DNA of 64,000 nucleotides, taken from the NCBI GenBank assembly GCA_016124855.1, contig WGMX01000054.1:1-64000 (forward strand). The letters are read 5' to 3'. The notes beneath the pieces are model-generated. The model ran no database searches. It was not told where the DNA came from and worked only from the letters and a program-made list of their open reading frames with translations. How positions within the stretch are numbered: position 1 is the stretch's first letter; each line of letters opens with the position of its first letter. Below, one piece after another: positions 32,547-40,605 of the stretch. The position numbers and the translations under genes are program-made. The stretch comes from Anaerolineaceae bacterium. Its GTDB lineage: Bacteria; Chloroflexota; Anaerolineae; Aggregatilineales; Phototrophicaceae.

Positions 32547-33404
32547 ATGAAGCGCAGTCATTTGCTGCCGGTCAGTTTATCGGTTCTCGCTTTAGTCCTC
32601 GTATTGGTGGTTATGGCTGTTCCGGTTGCCGCGCAGCGTCCGGGGCGGGCAACACCGGCTGCTACGCTGGATCGTTCTGGAAGTAGTGGCAAACGGACAC
32701 CGATTGCAACCCCTAACGCAGCCCAATCCACACGGCAGCGACCTACACTTTCGGCTACTTTCAACGTCCCACTGAACCTCACATTAACGCCGCACGGCAC
32801 GTTAGCGGTTCCTGTTTCGTCGGAAGAGGCCAAGACCGTGATGAACAGTTTCGCCTCGACTTATCTCGGTGCATCGTATGACTACGTGTATGCGGGTACA
32901 TTGGATGGAAGCGGCGGTTCAGCCAATTGGGATGCGTTTGTGGCGTCACTTCCGGCGGATGTTCAGGCGTATATCTCGGCGTTTACCAGCGCGGCGGGTG
33001 GCAGCTATTGGGGATTGTTCAAAAACGGCCTCGCTATGACGGCAATTGGTGATTGCAGCAATAACCCGAACTGTACGATTTCGATGGACGATTTGAATGT
33101 GTATCTGACCAGCGCGTCATCGGGTGTGTATTCGGTTTATGTGGCGGGAACGGTCAACAACGCCAACGACGCGCTGAGTTTGATCTACCATACCTATCCC
33201 GGTTTGAATGCGGCGGGATTACAGTCTGTTACGACAACACAGGGCTATGCTTTCCAAGCTGTTGATTATGGAACGGGTATCAGCAATAAACAGGTGACTG
33301 CTTCGGCTAAAATAGAGGTGGCTGGTGTGGTCACGGTCGGGACGCAATCTCTGGTGTATGCGGTGGTGGGTGTGGGTGATGGTTATGTAGGCATGATCCA
33401 GTAG
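32547..33404 (+). CDS. Secreted hypothetical protein
   Basis: The 285-residue product has a clear signal peptide (SVLALVLVLVVMAVPVAAQ), a disordered Pro/Ala/Thr/Arg stretch to about residue 75, and one folded domain (SSEEAKTVMNSFASTYLGASYDYVYAGTLDG ... GVYSVYVAGTVNNANDALSLIYH ... TQSLVYAVVGVGDGYVG). Two cysteines in DCSNNPNC could form a disulphide. AGGAGAATC precedes the ATG. No family is recognised. Confidence 0.7.
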   Translation: MKRSHLLPVSLSVLALVLVLVVMAVPVAAQRPGRATPAATLDRSGSSGKRTPIATPNAAQSTRQRPTLSATFNVPLNLTLTPHGTLAVPVSSEEAKTVMNSFASTYLGASYDYVYAGTLDGSGGSANWDAFVASLPADVQAYISAFTSAAGGSYWGLFKNGLAMTAIGDCSNNPNCTISMDDLNVYLTSASSGVYSVYVAGTVNNANDALSLIYHTYPGLNAAGLQSVTTTQGYAFQAVDYGTGISNKQVTASAKIEVAGVVTVGTQSLVYAVVGVGDGYVGMIQ

Positions 33405-33449
33405 GAAACTCGATTTTGAAAGGGGCTTGCTAGCGGCAGGCCCATCCAT

Positions 33450-34370
33450 TTATGTTGCAGTATGTGATGTTTGCCTTAGAGCCACTAACGCCGCTAAGAT
33501 TAACCCTCCTCCGATGAGCTGGACAAGCGTCATTTGCTCCCCTAGAAACAAGAATAACTCGACAGCGCCGAATACTGGAATGAGTGTGAGATATAAAGCG
33601 GCGCGGGTAGCAGGCATTCCTTTGAGTGCGGTGAGATAGAACAGAAATGCCAGCATATATTGTATGATTCCGTTCAGCATAGCCCACAACCATACTGAGA
33701 GGGGAATGCTGGCAAGGTGTGCTCCTTCGCCGCTGGCTAGGCCGATGGGTAAGACGACTAAGCCGAACAGCAGGCCGAACGTTTGTTGAAAGGCGGCAAG
33801 TGGTAAAGGTTCCATCTGGCTGACACTGCGGCTGCTGACCACGACATACAAGGCGGCACTGGCTGTTCCCCCAAGTACCAGTAAATCTCCGATAAGTGAG
33901 TGCGAACTTCCACCTTCGCTATCCGCGCTAGAAATCAGAATGACACCAGCTAAGGTGAGGAACATCAAGATCAGGGTTCGGCGTGTGACACGTTCGCGTA
34001 GGATGAGGTAGGCAAAGACGATGACCATAAAGGATTCGGTCGCGCCGATGAAGGAGGCCACGCTGGCGGAGGTTCGTGCCAAGCCGATGAGCGCGAGGAC
34101 GAAGGCTAATCCGGGTTCGAGGATTCCGGCTGATCCGAGGCGCAGACTGGAGAGGTTGAAGGGTGGTCGCATTCCCCGGATAAAGACGAGCGTCCAGAGG
34201 ACAGCTACACTAGCGGCAAGCTGAACGACGAGCAGGGTAAAGGGTGGAAAATAGCTGAGCGAATATTTGCTCATGACCGTTCCGGTTCCCCATGCGGCAG
34301 CCGAGCCGATCATGAACAGCAGTGCGATGCGATAGGGAGAGGCCAACCTTAAAGCCGCAGGTATCGACAT
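33450..34370 (-). CDS. EamA/DMT-superfamily transporter
   Basis: The 306-residue protein has ten hydrophobic helices in two EamA repeats (first repeat from FMIGSAAAWGTGTVMSKYSL, second from LIGDLLVLGGTASAALYVVVS), the standard layout of drug/metabolite transporters. Family members move amino acids, sugars or metabolites, usually outwards. The start codon has AGGAGA seven bases upstream, and a good promoter with an overlapping dyad is present (34391-34435). Confidence 0.9.
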   Translation of the reverse strand: MSIPAALRLASPYRIALLFMIGSAAAWGTGTVMSKYSLSYFPPFTLLVVQLAASVAVLWTLVFIRGMRPPFNLSSLRLGSAGILEPGLAFVLALIGLARTSASVASFIGATESFMVIVFAYLILRERVTRRTLILMFLTLAGVILISSADSEGGSSHSLIGDLLVLGGTASAALYVVVSSRSVSQMEPLPLAAFQQTFGLLFGLVVLPIGLASGEGAHLASIPLSVWLWAMLNGIIQYMLAFLFYLTALKGMPATRAALYLTLIPVFGAVELFLFLGEQMTLVQLIGGGLILAALVALRQTSHTAT

Positions 34371-34390
34371 GCGTTATCTCCTGACATTTT

Positions 34391-34420
34391 ATAACCACCA
34401 AAATAAATTATACTGGTTAT
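34391..34420. promoter_or_regulatory. Operator-like dyad over the EamA -10 box
   Basis: ATAACCA (34391-34397) and TGGTTAT (34414-34420) are perfect inverted repeats whose 16-bp spacer contains the TATAAT. The placement suits a repressor site. Confidence 0.4.
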
Positions 34421-34435
34421 AATTGAATTTGTCAG
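34407..34435 (-). promoter_or_regulatory. Strong sigma-70-type promoter of the EamA gene
   Basis: On the minus strand CTGACA (34430-34435, 5 of 6) and TATAAT (34407-34412, 6 of 6) are separated by 17 bp. Transcription would start near 34400, giving a 30-base leader with AGGAGA. Confidence 0.65.
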
Positions 34436-34468
34436 GAGGGATTATCTCTTGTCGTTTGTGACGATTTA

Positions 34469-34607
34469 TCCGCCGAATTGTCAGGCGGGAAGGTCAGCTG
34501 TATTCGCTGAATCGACAAAATTGCAGTGCGGCTGGCTCGGCTCAATCCGCTGAAATAGCACAAGTGCAGCGAATTCCTCGCGTGTATCCGCCGCGTGCAG
34601 ATTTCGC
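34469..34607 (+). repeat. Dispersed 140-bp intergenic element, copy C
   Basis: Leader 34469-34486, then units 34487-34529 (43 bp), 34530-34570 (41 bp) and 34571-34607 (37 bp). It is more diverged than copies A and B but keeps the leader TCCGCCGAA, the unit boundaries, CGCTGAATCGACA and GTGTATCCGCCGC. Confidence 0.65.
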
Positions 34608-34704
34608 ATATTGCGAAGCGGCTGCGAGGGAGTAATCCGCCGAAAATGCAAAGGCAATGCAATACAATTAACCACAGAGGCACAGAGGAAATACAGAGCA
34701 AACA

Positions 34705-35094
34705 TCAGACGCTCCATGCGGCATTTTGGAGGACGATACGGTAACCATCGGCATCTTCGAAGGTTTTGCCCTGTTTGTCCCAATAGGGATTGAAGGACGC
34801 AACAGGATGAAAGCCGTGCTGCACCATGCGATCAACGGCTTGCTGCCATTCAGCCGTATCCGGCAGATAAAACACGAGCAGGTTGTCTTGGGTGGGAGCG
34901 CGTCCGGCGATGTGACCGTGTTTGATCGTGAACTCGAAATGATAGGGTGCATCTGAATGACCGAGCATGATTCCATCAAATCCCTCGTGATTTTCAAAGG
35001 ATGCGATGACTTCGAAGCCGAGGCCGTCACGATAGAAACGCAGAATGTCGGGCATATGGTCAGTTGGTCGGGCAACGCGTAAATGTGGGTGCAT
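34705..35094 (-). CDS. VOC-superfamily (glyoxalase-like) protein
   Basis: The 129-residue protein is a vicinal-oxygen-chelate domain with the two beta-alpha-beta-beta-beta modules: LRVARPTDHMPDILRFYRDGLGFEV in the first and FYLPDTAEWQQAVDRMVQHGFHPV in the second, ending DADGYRIVLQN. The family includes glyoxalase I, dioxygenases and resistance proteins; the metal-binding His/Glu set here is incomplete in the short form, so function is open. Hairpin element 5 lies 26 bases before its start. Confidence 0.85.
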   Translation of the reverse strand: MHPHLRVARPTDHMPDILRFYRDGLGFEVIASFENHEGFDGIMLGHSDAPYHFEFTIKHGHIAGRAPTQDNLLVFYLPDTAEWQQAVDRMVQHGFHPVASFNPYWDKQGKTFEDADGYRIVLQNAAWSV

Positions 35095-35119
35095 GATTAT
35101 CTCCGCAGGAAGTAATACC

Positions 35120-35145
35120 GGACACGATATATCGTGTCCCTACAA
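35120..35145 (+). repeat. Hairpin element 5, third stem type, same tail
   Basis: Stem GGACACGAT and ATCGTGTCC (35120-35128, 35131-35139) around two bases, followed by CTACAATG. It differs from both other stem types but has the same tail and the same orientation. Confidence 0.75.
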
Positions 35146-35369
35146 TGAATATCGTAGCACAAATGTTTGGTGAAAGGGTGACCAAAATGTAACTCTTTCG
35201 TGACGAGTTTACTAACGTACTTTAGGGAAAACAGAGCCTGTACTTGTTGGCAGAGGGTTCGAAAATGGTTTGTGAGGGTTTTTGACCACAATTTGCACAG
35301 AATTTTCCAACATTAGCACAACTTGCGATAAGGTTATTGCGTAATACATATGGAAAGTGGAAGGGTAAC

Positions 35370-35852
35370 ATGATGGCAGCAGATTTGGATTATCGGGCGA
35401 TTCGCAAGCGTGTTGAGGCAGGAGTTGTACAGCGAAAATTCCGCTCTCGAATGGCATTGTTTGCTGTGTCTTTTTTTATTTATGCGCTGTTTATGATTAT
35501 CGGTTGGAGCATGTTCCTCACATCTGGTGGGCAAAATATACCGCTCGTGGATTCGCAAGGGGACAGCATATTAGTTGGTGCAATGACTATGCTCAGCATG
35601 GCTGGTGGGCTGGGGTTGTTGTTTCAGTTTATTGCACTGACGCTGGATTCCAAGCGATCAGAGGAACGATTTCGTGAACGGTTGGTGGCGCAGGAGATCA
35701 ACCGCGAGATGATGCGAATGGGACTGGATGAGGTTGAAGAGCATGAGAAGCGTAAGGGCATGATGCGCTTGACAGATGATGGCGAACTGGAAGAAGTGAT
35801 CGAAGACCCTGCCGAGTTGAGCGAGGAAGTGCCGTTAAAGCGACGAAGTTGA
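35370..35852 (+). CDS. 2TM protein with C-terminal RLTDDGEL tail, member 1
   Basis: From ATG 35370 (GGAAGGG upstream) the product has 160 residues. The N-terminal helix DYRAIRKRVEAGVVQRK leads to two membrane helices (LFAVSFFIYALFMIIGW and LVGAMTMLSMAGGLGLLFQFIAL), a charged coiled segment (SEERFRERLVAQEINREMMRM) and the tail KGMMRLTDDGELEEV. Both ends should be cytoplasmic. The same architecture recurs in six more products up to 41480, including a Ser/Thr kinase. Function is unknown; the conserved Thr in the tail could be a phosphorylation site. Confidence 0.8.
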   Translation: MMAADLDYRAIRKRVEAGVVQRKFRSRMALFAVSFFIYALFMIIGWSMFLTSGGQNIPLVDSQGDSILVGAMTMLSMAGGLGLLFQFIALTLDSKRSEERFRERLVAQEINREMMRMGLDEVEEHEKRKGMMRLTDDGELEEVIEDPAELSEEVPLKRRS

Positions 35853-35922
35853 ACCGCAGAGGATGCAGAGATCGCAGAGTGAGTTTATAGCGGTTTGCAT
35901 AAGGATTTTCAGAGCAGACGCA
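35848..35922 (+). repeat. Dispersed 'GAACCGC...GCATAAGGATTTT' element, copy 2
   Basis: It begins at the stop codon of the preceding gene and matches 19566-19651: GAACCGCAGAGGATGCAGAG, then TATAGC and GCATAAGGATTTT, ending GCAGACGC. The middle is about 10 bases shorter than in copy 1. Confidence 0.6.
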
Positions 35923-35953
35923 GGGGCGCAAAGGAATACCGAGGGTAAAGAAG

Positions 35954-36454
35954 ATGTCATCGGAAATGGATTATAAGGCGATCAACGAGCGGGTTGAGAA
36001 GCAGGTTCGGCGCGAAAAGAATCTTACGAAATTTATCCTGTTCGCGACCAATTTGGGTTTGTATGTAATGTTTCTGTTTATCGCGTGGCAGATGTACTTG
36101 GCTAATGGTGGGACACCGCCCCGTTTGGAAGAAATGGTCAATATACCGGGAATAGCAAGGTTTGGCGGAAACCCAACAACCAGTGCTCTGGTGATGCTAA
36201 GTGTGGGTTGGGCGGTGGCTTTGCTGCTTCAGGTGGTGGGATTCATTATTGATTTGCCCATCGGTGAACGCTCAATTCGAGATCGGGCAACCGGACGCGA
36301 AATGCGTCGGGAAATGACACGCTTGGGTTTGGCGAGTTTGGAAGAACAAGAGAAGCGTAAGGGGATGATGCGTTTAACGGATGATGGTGAGTTGGAAGAT
36401 GTAGATGATGTGGTGGAAGAAGCATTACAAATTCAACAGAATCGCAAGGGATAA
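35954..36454 (+). CDS. 2TM protein with C-terminal RLTDDGEL tail, member 2
   Basis: The 166-residue product resembles member 1 throughout: DYKAINERVEKQVRREK helix, membrane helices LFATNLGLYVMFLFIAWQMY and ALVMLSVGWAVALLLQVVGFII, coiled segment IRDRATGREMRREMTRLGL, and tail KGMMRLTDDGELEDV. Members 1 and 2 are closest to each other, with a longer extracytoplasmic loop (about 30-35 residues) than the others. It is probably a local duplicate in the same transcript. Confidence 0.8.
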   Translation: MSSEMDYKAINERVEKQVRREKNLTKFILFATNLGLYVMFLFIAWQMYLANGGTPPRLEEMVNIPGIARFGGNPTTSALVMLSVGWAVALLLQVVGFIIDLPIGERSIRDRATGREMRREMTRLGLASLEEQEKRKGMMRLTDDGELEDVDDVVEEALQIQQNRKG

Positions 36455-36499
36455 TCGACAGGTGTAGATTGACTTTAAGAGTGCAGGAGGAGGCTCAGT

Positions 36500-36571
36500 A
36501 TGCCTGAAACCGCGACGTTTTCATCGCGCAAGCCCTACGGGATCGCTGCATTCTGGGGAATACGAGGATGA
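36500..36571 (+). CDS. Possible 23-residue small protein
   Basis: An excellent ribosome site (AGGAGGAGG) lies six bases before an ATG at 36500 that opens a 23-codon frame (MPETATFSSRKPYG...) ending at TGA 36569-36571. It sits between 2TM members 2 and 3. It may be a real microprotein, a leader peptide or the remnant of a decayed member. Confidence 0.3.
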   Translation: MPETATFSSRKPYGIAAFWGIRG

Positions 36572-36615
36572 TGCGGCTAAGTAGAAGCGCTAAGGTTCAC
36601 ACGGAGGTTTAAAAA

Positions 36616-36978
36616 ATGACCTACGAGGATGACGAACTCAAAGAGATTAAACGACAGGTTGACGCGAAGCTGTGGCGGCGTGGATTGCTGGGACTGAATT
36701 TTATTGCGTGGTTGATCGGCACCGGCATTCTGGCAGTAGTGGACGCGGCGGCAGTAGAAATTGTGGCTGTGACGTGGTTTGGTCTGGTGCTGTTTCACGG
36801 GATGATGGTGATTTTATGGGAACGACGTGACCATGAAATTGCCGTAGAAGTCGAACGGCGGGCACAAGCGCGCGGCAGTGAGAAGCTCAAACGTGACCGG
36901 TTGTACCGTTTATCCGATGATGGGGAATTGGTCGAAGTCGAAGATGAGGATGATACACCTGCCAAACTGCACCGATAA
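36616..36978 (+). CDS. 2TM protein with C-terminal RLSDDGEL tail, member 3
   Basis: The 120-residue product is the most compact and diverged member. It has DELKEIKRQVDAKLWRRG, two helices with a very short loop (LNFIAWLIGTGILAVVDAA, IVAVTWFGLVLFHGMMVIL), a charged segment (RRDHEIAVEVERRAQARG) and the tail RLYRLSDDGELVEV. Here the conserved Thr is replaced by Ser, which keeps the hydroxyl. GGAGG precedes the ATG. Confidence 0.8.
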   Translation: MTYEDDELKEIKRQVDAKLWRRGLLGLNFIAWLIGTGILAVVDAAAVEIVAVTWFGLVLFHGMMVILWERRDHEIAVEVERRAQARGSEKLKRDRLYRLSDDGELVEVEDEDDTPAKLHR

Positions 36979-37056
36979 TCATGACCTCCGAATGGACTCT
37001 TGCGACCCGATAAGATGTAAAATAAGCATATTCACGACTTGTTGAAGGAGTGCCAG

Positions 37057-38385
37057 ATGGTTCGTCGGGTCATCTACACACTTATCCTGTTTATTTTGAT
37101 GGCTGCCGTTCCAGTTGAGGCGCAACCCAATACACTCGGTTTGAGCGATGATGATTATATGCTGCTGCGTAACGCAAGCCGTAGTGGCGATAGCCTGTTT
37201 TCATTTGTTTTTGTAAATCAATTGTCAGTTGAGGGATTGGATAGCTTCGCCTTTAAGGCCGATTTGTCTGGTTCGGGTAAGGTCGATTTAGCGAGTCCTG
37301 CATTAGATTTGATTATAAATGGGACAACGACTCTAGGAACGACACAGATTACGCCTGTGAATACTGAGGTTCGATGGATAGATGACACACTTTATTTGAA
37401 TCTCGGTAATGGCTGGCGAGCACTGAAACCTGCATCCCAGTTTTTAACACAGTCGATTGGTCGATACATTGGCTTGAGCGCGGACAAGTTCGCTATGAAA
37501 ACATGGGATTTATTGGGCATTGAAGGATTAGGCGAGGTTTTACCGATACTCACCAAGTTTAATCCTGAGGTGTTTCTGACGGCAAACCGTTTGGCTGATT
37601 TTGTAGGTGGGCAGTCTAAATTTGCCCATTTCCGGTTCACTATTGACGCTCAGAAGCTGATGCAAACGGATTCATTTGTGGATTTGGTGATGGCATTTGC
37701 TTCGGTACAGGGAAATGATTTGGTGGTTTTAGATTACGACAAACTTGCAGCTTTTGTTCGTGCCAATAGCGAGATGTTTAAGGGAACGACCTTGTGTTTT
37801 GATGAATTGGTGAACTTGAGTGATAGAAGAGTTGCTTCAATTGGCCTGAGGCTTGAAATGGCGGTTGACCCATCAGTGGGAGGGTATTCTGATGGGCCGT
37901 TTAAGGTCAGTTGGCTACTTAGTTTGGGCGGGATTACGTCAGGGAATAACGTAAGTATGAGTGCAGTGGATTTCTTGACATTTATACGTACACCGGATGG
38001 CGCGAAAACGGTAACTGCATTCGAGTTTCCCGCACAAGCTGTACTCCAAGCGCCAAGTGATGGTGTAACGCAATATGTGTTTTTTGAGACAATTGGCGAG
38101 AACGAGCCGTATTGGCAGCTATTTGAGGCTAAGACCGGCGACAGCGTGACGATTACCGTTCGCGGGTTGGGGTTGGAGTTTGATTCGAGTGCGAAATTAC
38201 TCTCGGCGGATGGGGTAACATTAGCTGAGAACGATGACCACGAAACTAACGCGTTCGGTCTTGGCTATCCTGATCCGCAAATCGCGGATTTCAAAATTAC
38301 AAAAGATGGACAGTATCGTGCTGAGGTCCATGAGATTAATGGCGAGGCAGGCAGTTTTGTGCTGACCGTTACCATCAAACGGTGA
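37057..38385 (+). CDS. Secreted protein with C-terminal PPC-like domain
   Basis: From ATG 37057 (GAAGGAG upstream) the product is 442 residues with a signal peptide (YTLILFILMAAVPVEAQ). The central part (FAFKADLSGSGKVDLASPALDLIINGTTTLG ...) is beta-rich and recalls outer-surface LppX/LolA-like folds, but I cannot confirm that. The end (YWQLFEAKTGDSVTITVRGL ... GQYRAEVHEINGEAGSFVLTVTI) looks like a bacterial pre-peptidase C-terminal domain, a common secreted module. It lies inside the kinase/2TM cluster on the same strand and may be its extracytoplasmic partner. Confidence 0.65.
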   Translation: MVRRVIYTLILFILMAAVPVEAQPNTLGLSDDDYMLLRNASRSGDSLFSFVFVNQLSVEGLDSFAFKADLSGSGKVDLASPALDLIINGTTTLGTTQITPVNTEVRWIDDTLYLNLGNGWRALKPASQFLTQSIGRYIGLSADKFAMKTWDLLGIEGLGEVLPILTKFNPEVFLTANRLADFVGGQSKFAHFRFTIDAQKLMQTDSFVDLVMAFASVQGNDLVVLDYDKLAAFVRANSEMFKGTTLCFDELVNLSDRRVASIGLRLEMAVDPSVGGYSDGPFKVSWLLSLGGITSGNNVSMSAVDFLTFIRTPDGAKTVTAFEFPAQAVLQAPSDGVTQYVFFETIGENEPYWQLFEAKTGDSVTITVRGLGLEFDSSAKLLSADGVTLAENDDHETNAFGLGYPDPQIADFKITKDGQYRAEVHEINGEAGSFVLTVTIKR

Positions 38386-38481
38386 TGATATGATTTGTGA
38401 TATTAGCGATTTGAAGGGCGCGAATTTCCGTTCTGTGGGCTATAATCGCCACCATCAGAAAAGATTTGGAGCAATTGAGGC

Positions 38482-40122
38482 ATGGCGCTAAACCCGGGAC
38501 AACAGATTGGACCCTACCAAATTATTGGGCAGCTCGGTCATGGTGGGATGGCGACTGTGTACAAGGCGTATCATCCCCGTCTGGATCGATTCGTGGCGAT
38601 CAAGGTGATGCACAAGGCATTCACCGAAGATGCAGGCTTTATCGCGCGATTTGAGCGTGAGGCACAGATTGTCGCCAAGCTGGAGCATTCGCACATCGTA
38701 CCTGTATACGATTTCAATGAGCTAGACGGACAGCCGTATCTGGTGATGAAGTTCATCGAAGGGCAAACACTTAAACGGGTGCTTTCGGAAGGGCCGATGC
38801 CCCTGCCCGAAATTATCCGCGTGATGGACGATATGGCGGATGCACTGACCTATGCTCACCGACATGGTGTGCTGCACCGTGATATTAAGCCCTCCAATAT
38901 TGTGATTGATGGCAAGGGCGAACCGTTCTTAACCGATTTTGGATTGGCGCGGGTAACGAAGGCCGGTGCTTCGACCTTGAGCGCCGATATGATCCTTGGT
39001 ACGCCACAGTATATTTCTCCGGAACAGGCCAGTGGTCAAGCCGAACTTGATCCGCGCACCGATATTTACTCGTTGGGTGTAATTTTGTATGAGATGGTGG
39101 TGGGACGCGTGCCGTTTAATGCCGATACGCCTTACTCGGTGGTGCACGACCATATTTATACCGATTTGCCGCGTCCGAGCGTGATTAATCCGGCTGTGCC
39201 AGCACAGGTAGAAGCGGTGCTGCTGAAGGCGCTGGCTAAGAAACCGGCTGATCGTTATGACACGGCCATTGATATGATGACGGCTTTCAAGCAAGCCTGT
39301 GCCGAGGCCGGATTAACCGCGCTGCCGGATAACCGTAATCAAGTGGCGCAGCAGTCGTTTGCGAAGATGGAGAGCGGCGGACTGCTGGATGATTCACCGA
39401 CTGTCAGTACGGAAACGCCAGCGAAGGCTGTTCCGCCTGCACCGAGCATTCCGTCACCCTTGCCGCCGAAACCGCCCATCATCGAGCCACCTGAACACCT
39501 GTCACGTCGTGAGGCTCGTGCTGCGAGACGCGAAGCGAAACGGGATAAGATTTTTGAGTTCAAGTTTGATGACCAGAATGATTGGAAGAAACTCGGCGAC
39601 CGCATCAAAGAAAATGTCGAACGCGGCGCGAGTTGGGCGGAAAGCTTAGGCAGTTCGATTGAAGAAGCGGCGAAAGAAGGGGCACGGGCAGCGGCCTATG
39701 AAGCCAATTTGCCTCAGTCGGCTGTAGAAGAAAAGCGTATCCGCGAGAAAATTGAGAAAAAATATAAAGAGCGGGCGGGATTAATCGCCCATGCAACACC
39801 CTATCTGATCGTCAATGGCATGTTATGGATGATTTGGCTGTTTACAGGCGGCCTGAATAATCCCGGTTTGCCGTGGCCTGTTTGGATCACTTTCTTTTGG
39901 GGTATTGGCATGTTCTCGCACTTTATGTCTTATTACAACAAGTACGGCGGCGGAGCAATGCGGCGGGAAGAAGCCATCCAGCGCGAGATTGAGCTCGAAC
40001 GTGAACGCAGCTTGATGGTTGAAAAACCGAAAAATGACGTTCGGATGCGCTTAACGGATGACGGTGAACTGGAAGAAGTGCCAGAGGATGAAATCAGCCT
40101 AGCACAGAAGCGCAAACGCTAA
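38482..40122 (+). CDS. Ser/Thr protein kinase with C-terminal 2TM domain and RLTDDGEL tail
   Basis: The 546-residue protein begins with a Hanks-type kinase (about 10-275): GHGGMATVYKA glycine loop, AIKVMHK lysine, HRDIKPSN catalytic loop, DFGLAR, an activation segment with STLSADMILGTPQYISPE, and DIYSLGVILYEM. All catalytic residues are present. A Pro-rich linker and a charged region (EHLSRREARAARREAKRDK) lead to EEKRIREKIEKKYKERAG, two membrane helices (ATPYLIVNGMLWMIWLF, VWITFFWGIGMFSHFMSYY) and the tail KNDVRMRLTDDGELEEV. From about residue 415 it is a complete copy of the neighbouring 2TM proteins. It lacks PASTA or other extracellular sensor domains. Confidence 0.93.
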   Translation: MALNPGQQIGPYQIIGQLGHGGMATVYKAYHPRLDRFVAIKVMHKAFTEDAGFIARFEREAQIVAKLEHSHIVPVYDFNELDGQPYLVMKFIEGQTLKRVLSEGPMPLPEIIRVMDDMADALTYAHRHGVLHRDIKPSNIVIDGKGEPFLTDFGLARVTKAGASTLSADMILGTPQYISPEQASGQAELDPRTDIYSLGVILYEMVVGRVPFNADTPYSVVHDHIYTDLPRPSVINPAVPAQVEAVLLKALAKKPADRYDTAIDMMTAFKQACAEAGLTALPDNRNQVAQQSFAKMESGGLLDDSPTVSTETPAKAVPPAPSIPSPLPPKPPIIEPPEHLSRREARAARREAKRDKIFEFKFDDQNDWKKLGDRIKENVERGASWAESLGSSIEEAAKEGARAAAYEANLPQSAVEEKRIREKIEKKYKERAGLIAHATPYLIVNGMLWMIWLFTGGLNNPGLPWPVWITFFWGIGMFSHFMSYYNKYGGGAMRREEAIQREIELERERSLMVEKPKNDVRMRLTDDGELEEVPEDEISLAQKRKR

Positions 40123-40206
40123 AGACGCGTCCTGTCGATGCTACTCTGCGTCGCTTGAATGCGTAATACTTCATACGATTGGGCAGTGCAGGAAGGGATA
40201 AACGAA

Positions 40207-40590
40207 ATGACAAACTACGAATCAGATGATGAGATTCGGCGGCGGATCGAACAGCGCTATAAAAAGCGTCAGGAACTTTACGTCCACATTGCGAGTTTTG
40301 TTTTCGCCAACTTGGTATTTTGGATTATGTTCCATCAAAGTTGGGTGTTGTGGATTACGTTTGGTTGGGGCATCGGCGTGGTTTCGCACATCATTGATTA
40401 TTATTCGAAATACGGTGGTGGAGCAGCGCGCAAAGAGGCGGAAATCCAGCGGGAAATTGCACGCGAACGCGAGCGCTTAGGCTACGAGAAGCCCAAGAAT
40501 GATAGTCGAATGCGGCTAACAGACGACGGTGAAATCGAAGAAGTGCCGGAAGATGAAGATCATTGGGCGGAGAAGCCGAAGTATCAGTAG
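40207..40590 (+). CDS. 2TM protein with C-terminal RLTDDGEI tail, member 4
   Basis: From ATG 40207 (GGAAGGG upstream) the product has 127 residues. It is the closest relative of the kinase C-terminus: DDEIRRRIEQRYKKRQEL, helices HIASFVFANLVFWIMF and WVLWITFGWGIGVVSHIIDYY, the KYGGGAARKEAEIQREIARERERL segment, and KPKNDSRMRLTDDGEIEEVPED. The kinase has the same KYGGGA and KPKND blocks. One gene is clearly derived from part of the other, or both from a common module. Confidence 0.85.
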   Translation: MTNYESDDEIRRRIEQRYKKRQELYVHIASFVFANLVFWIMFHQSWVLWITFGWGIGVVSHIIDYYSKYGGGAARKEAEIQREIARERERLGYEKPKNDSRMRLTDDGEIEEVPEDEDHWAEKPKYQ

Positions 40591-40605
40591 CGGAGGTCGT
40601 GTCAT

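Larger units (their letters stand above)
34371..34704. other. Gene-free interval with promoter and repeats
   Basis: These 334 bases hold the EamA promoter (34391-34435), the third copy of the 140-bp element (34469-34607), a further isolated CCGCCGAAAATG block near 34636, and a short AACCACAGAGGCACAGAG repeat at 34670-34687. No gene is supported. Confidence 0.7.

Noticed and set aside
1499..34607. The 140-bp element as a CRISPR array
   Set aside because: Only three internal units per copy, the units are degenerate and adjoin each other without unique spacers, and there are no cas genes.
15176..35145. The five intergenic hairpins as ordinary rho-independent terminators
   Set aside because: None is followed by a T run on either strand; instead they keep a CTAC[GA]A tail, and several lie upstream of starts rather than after stops.
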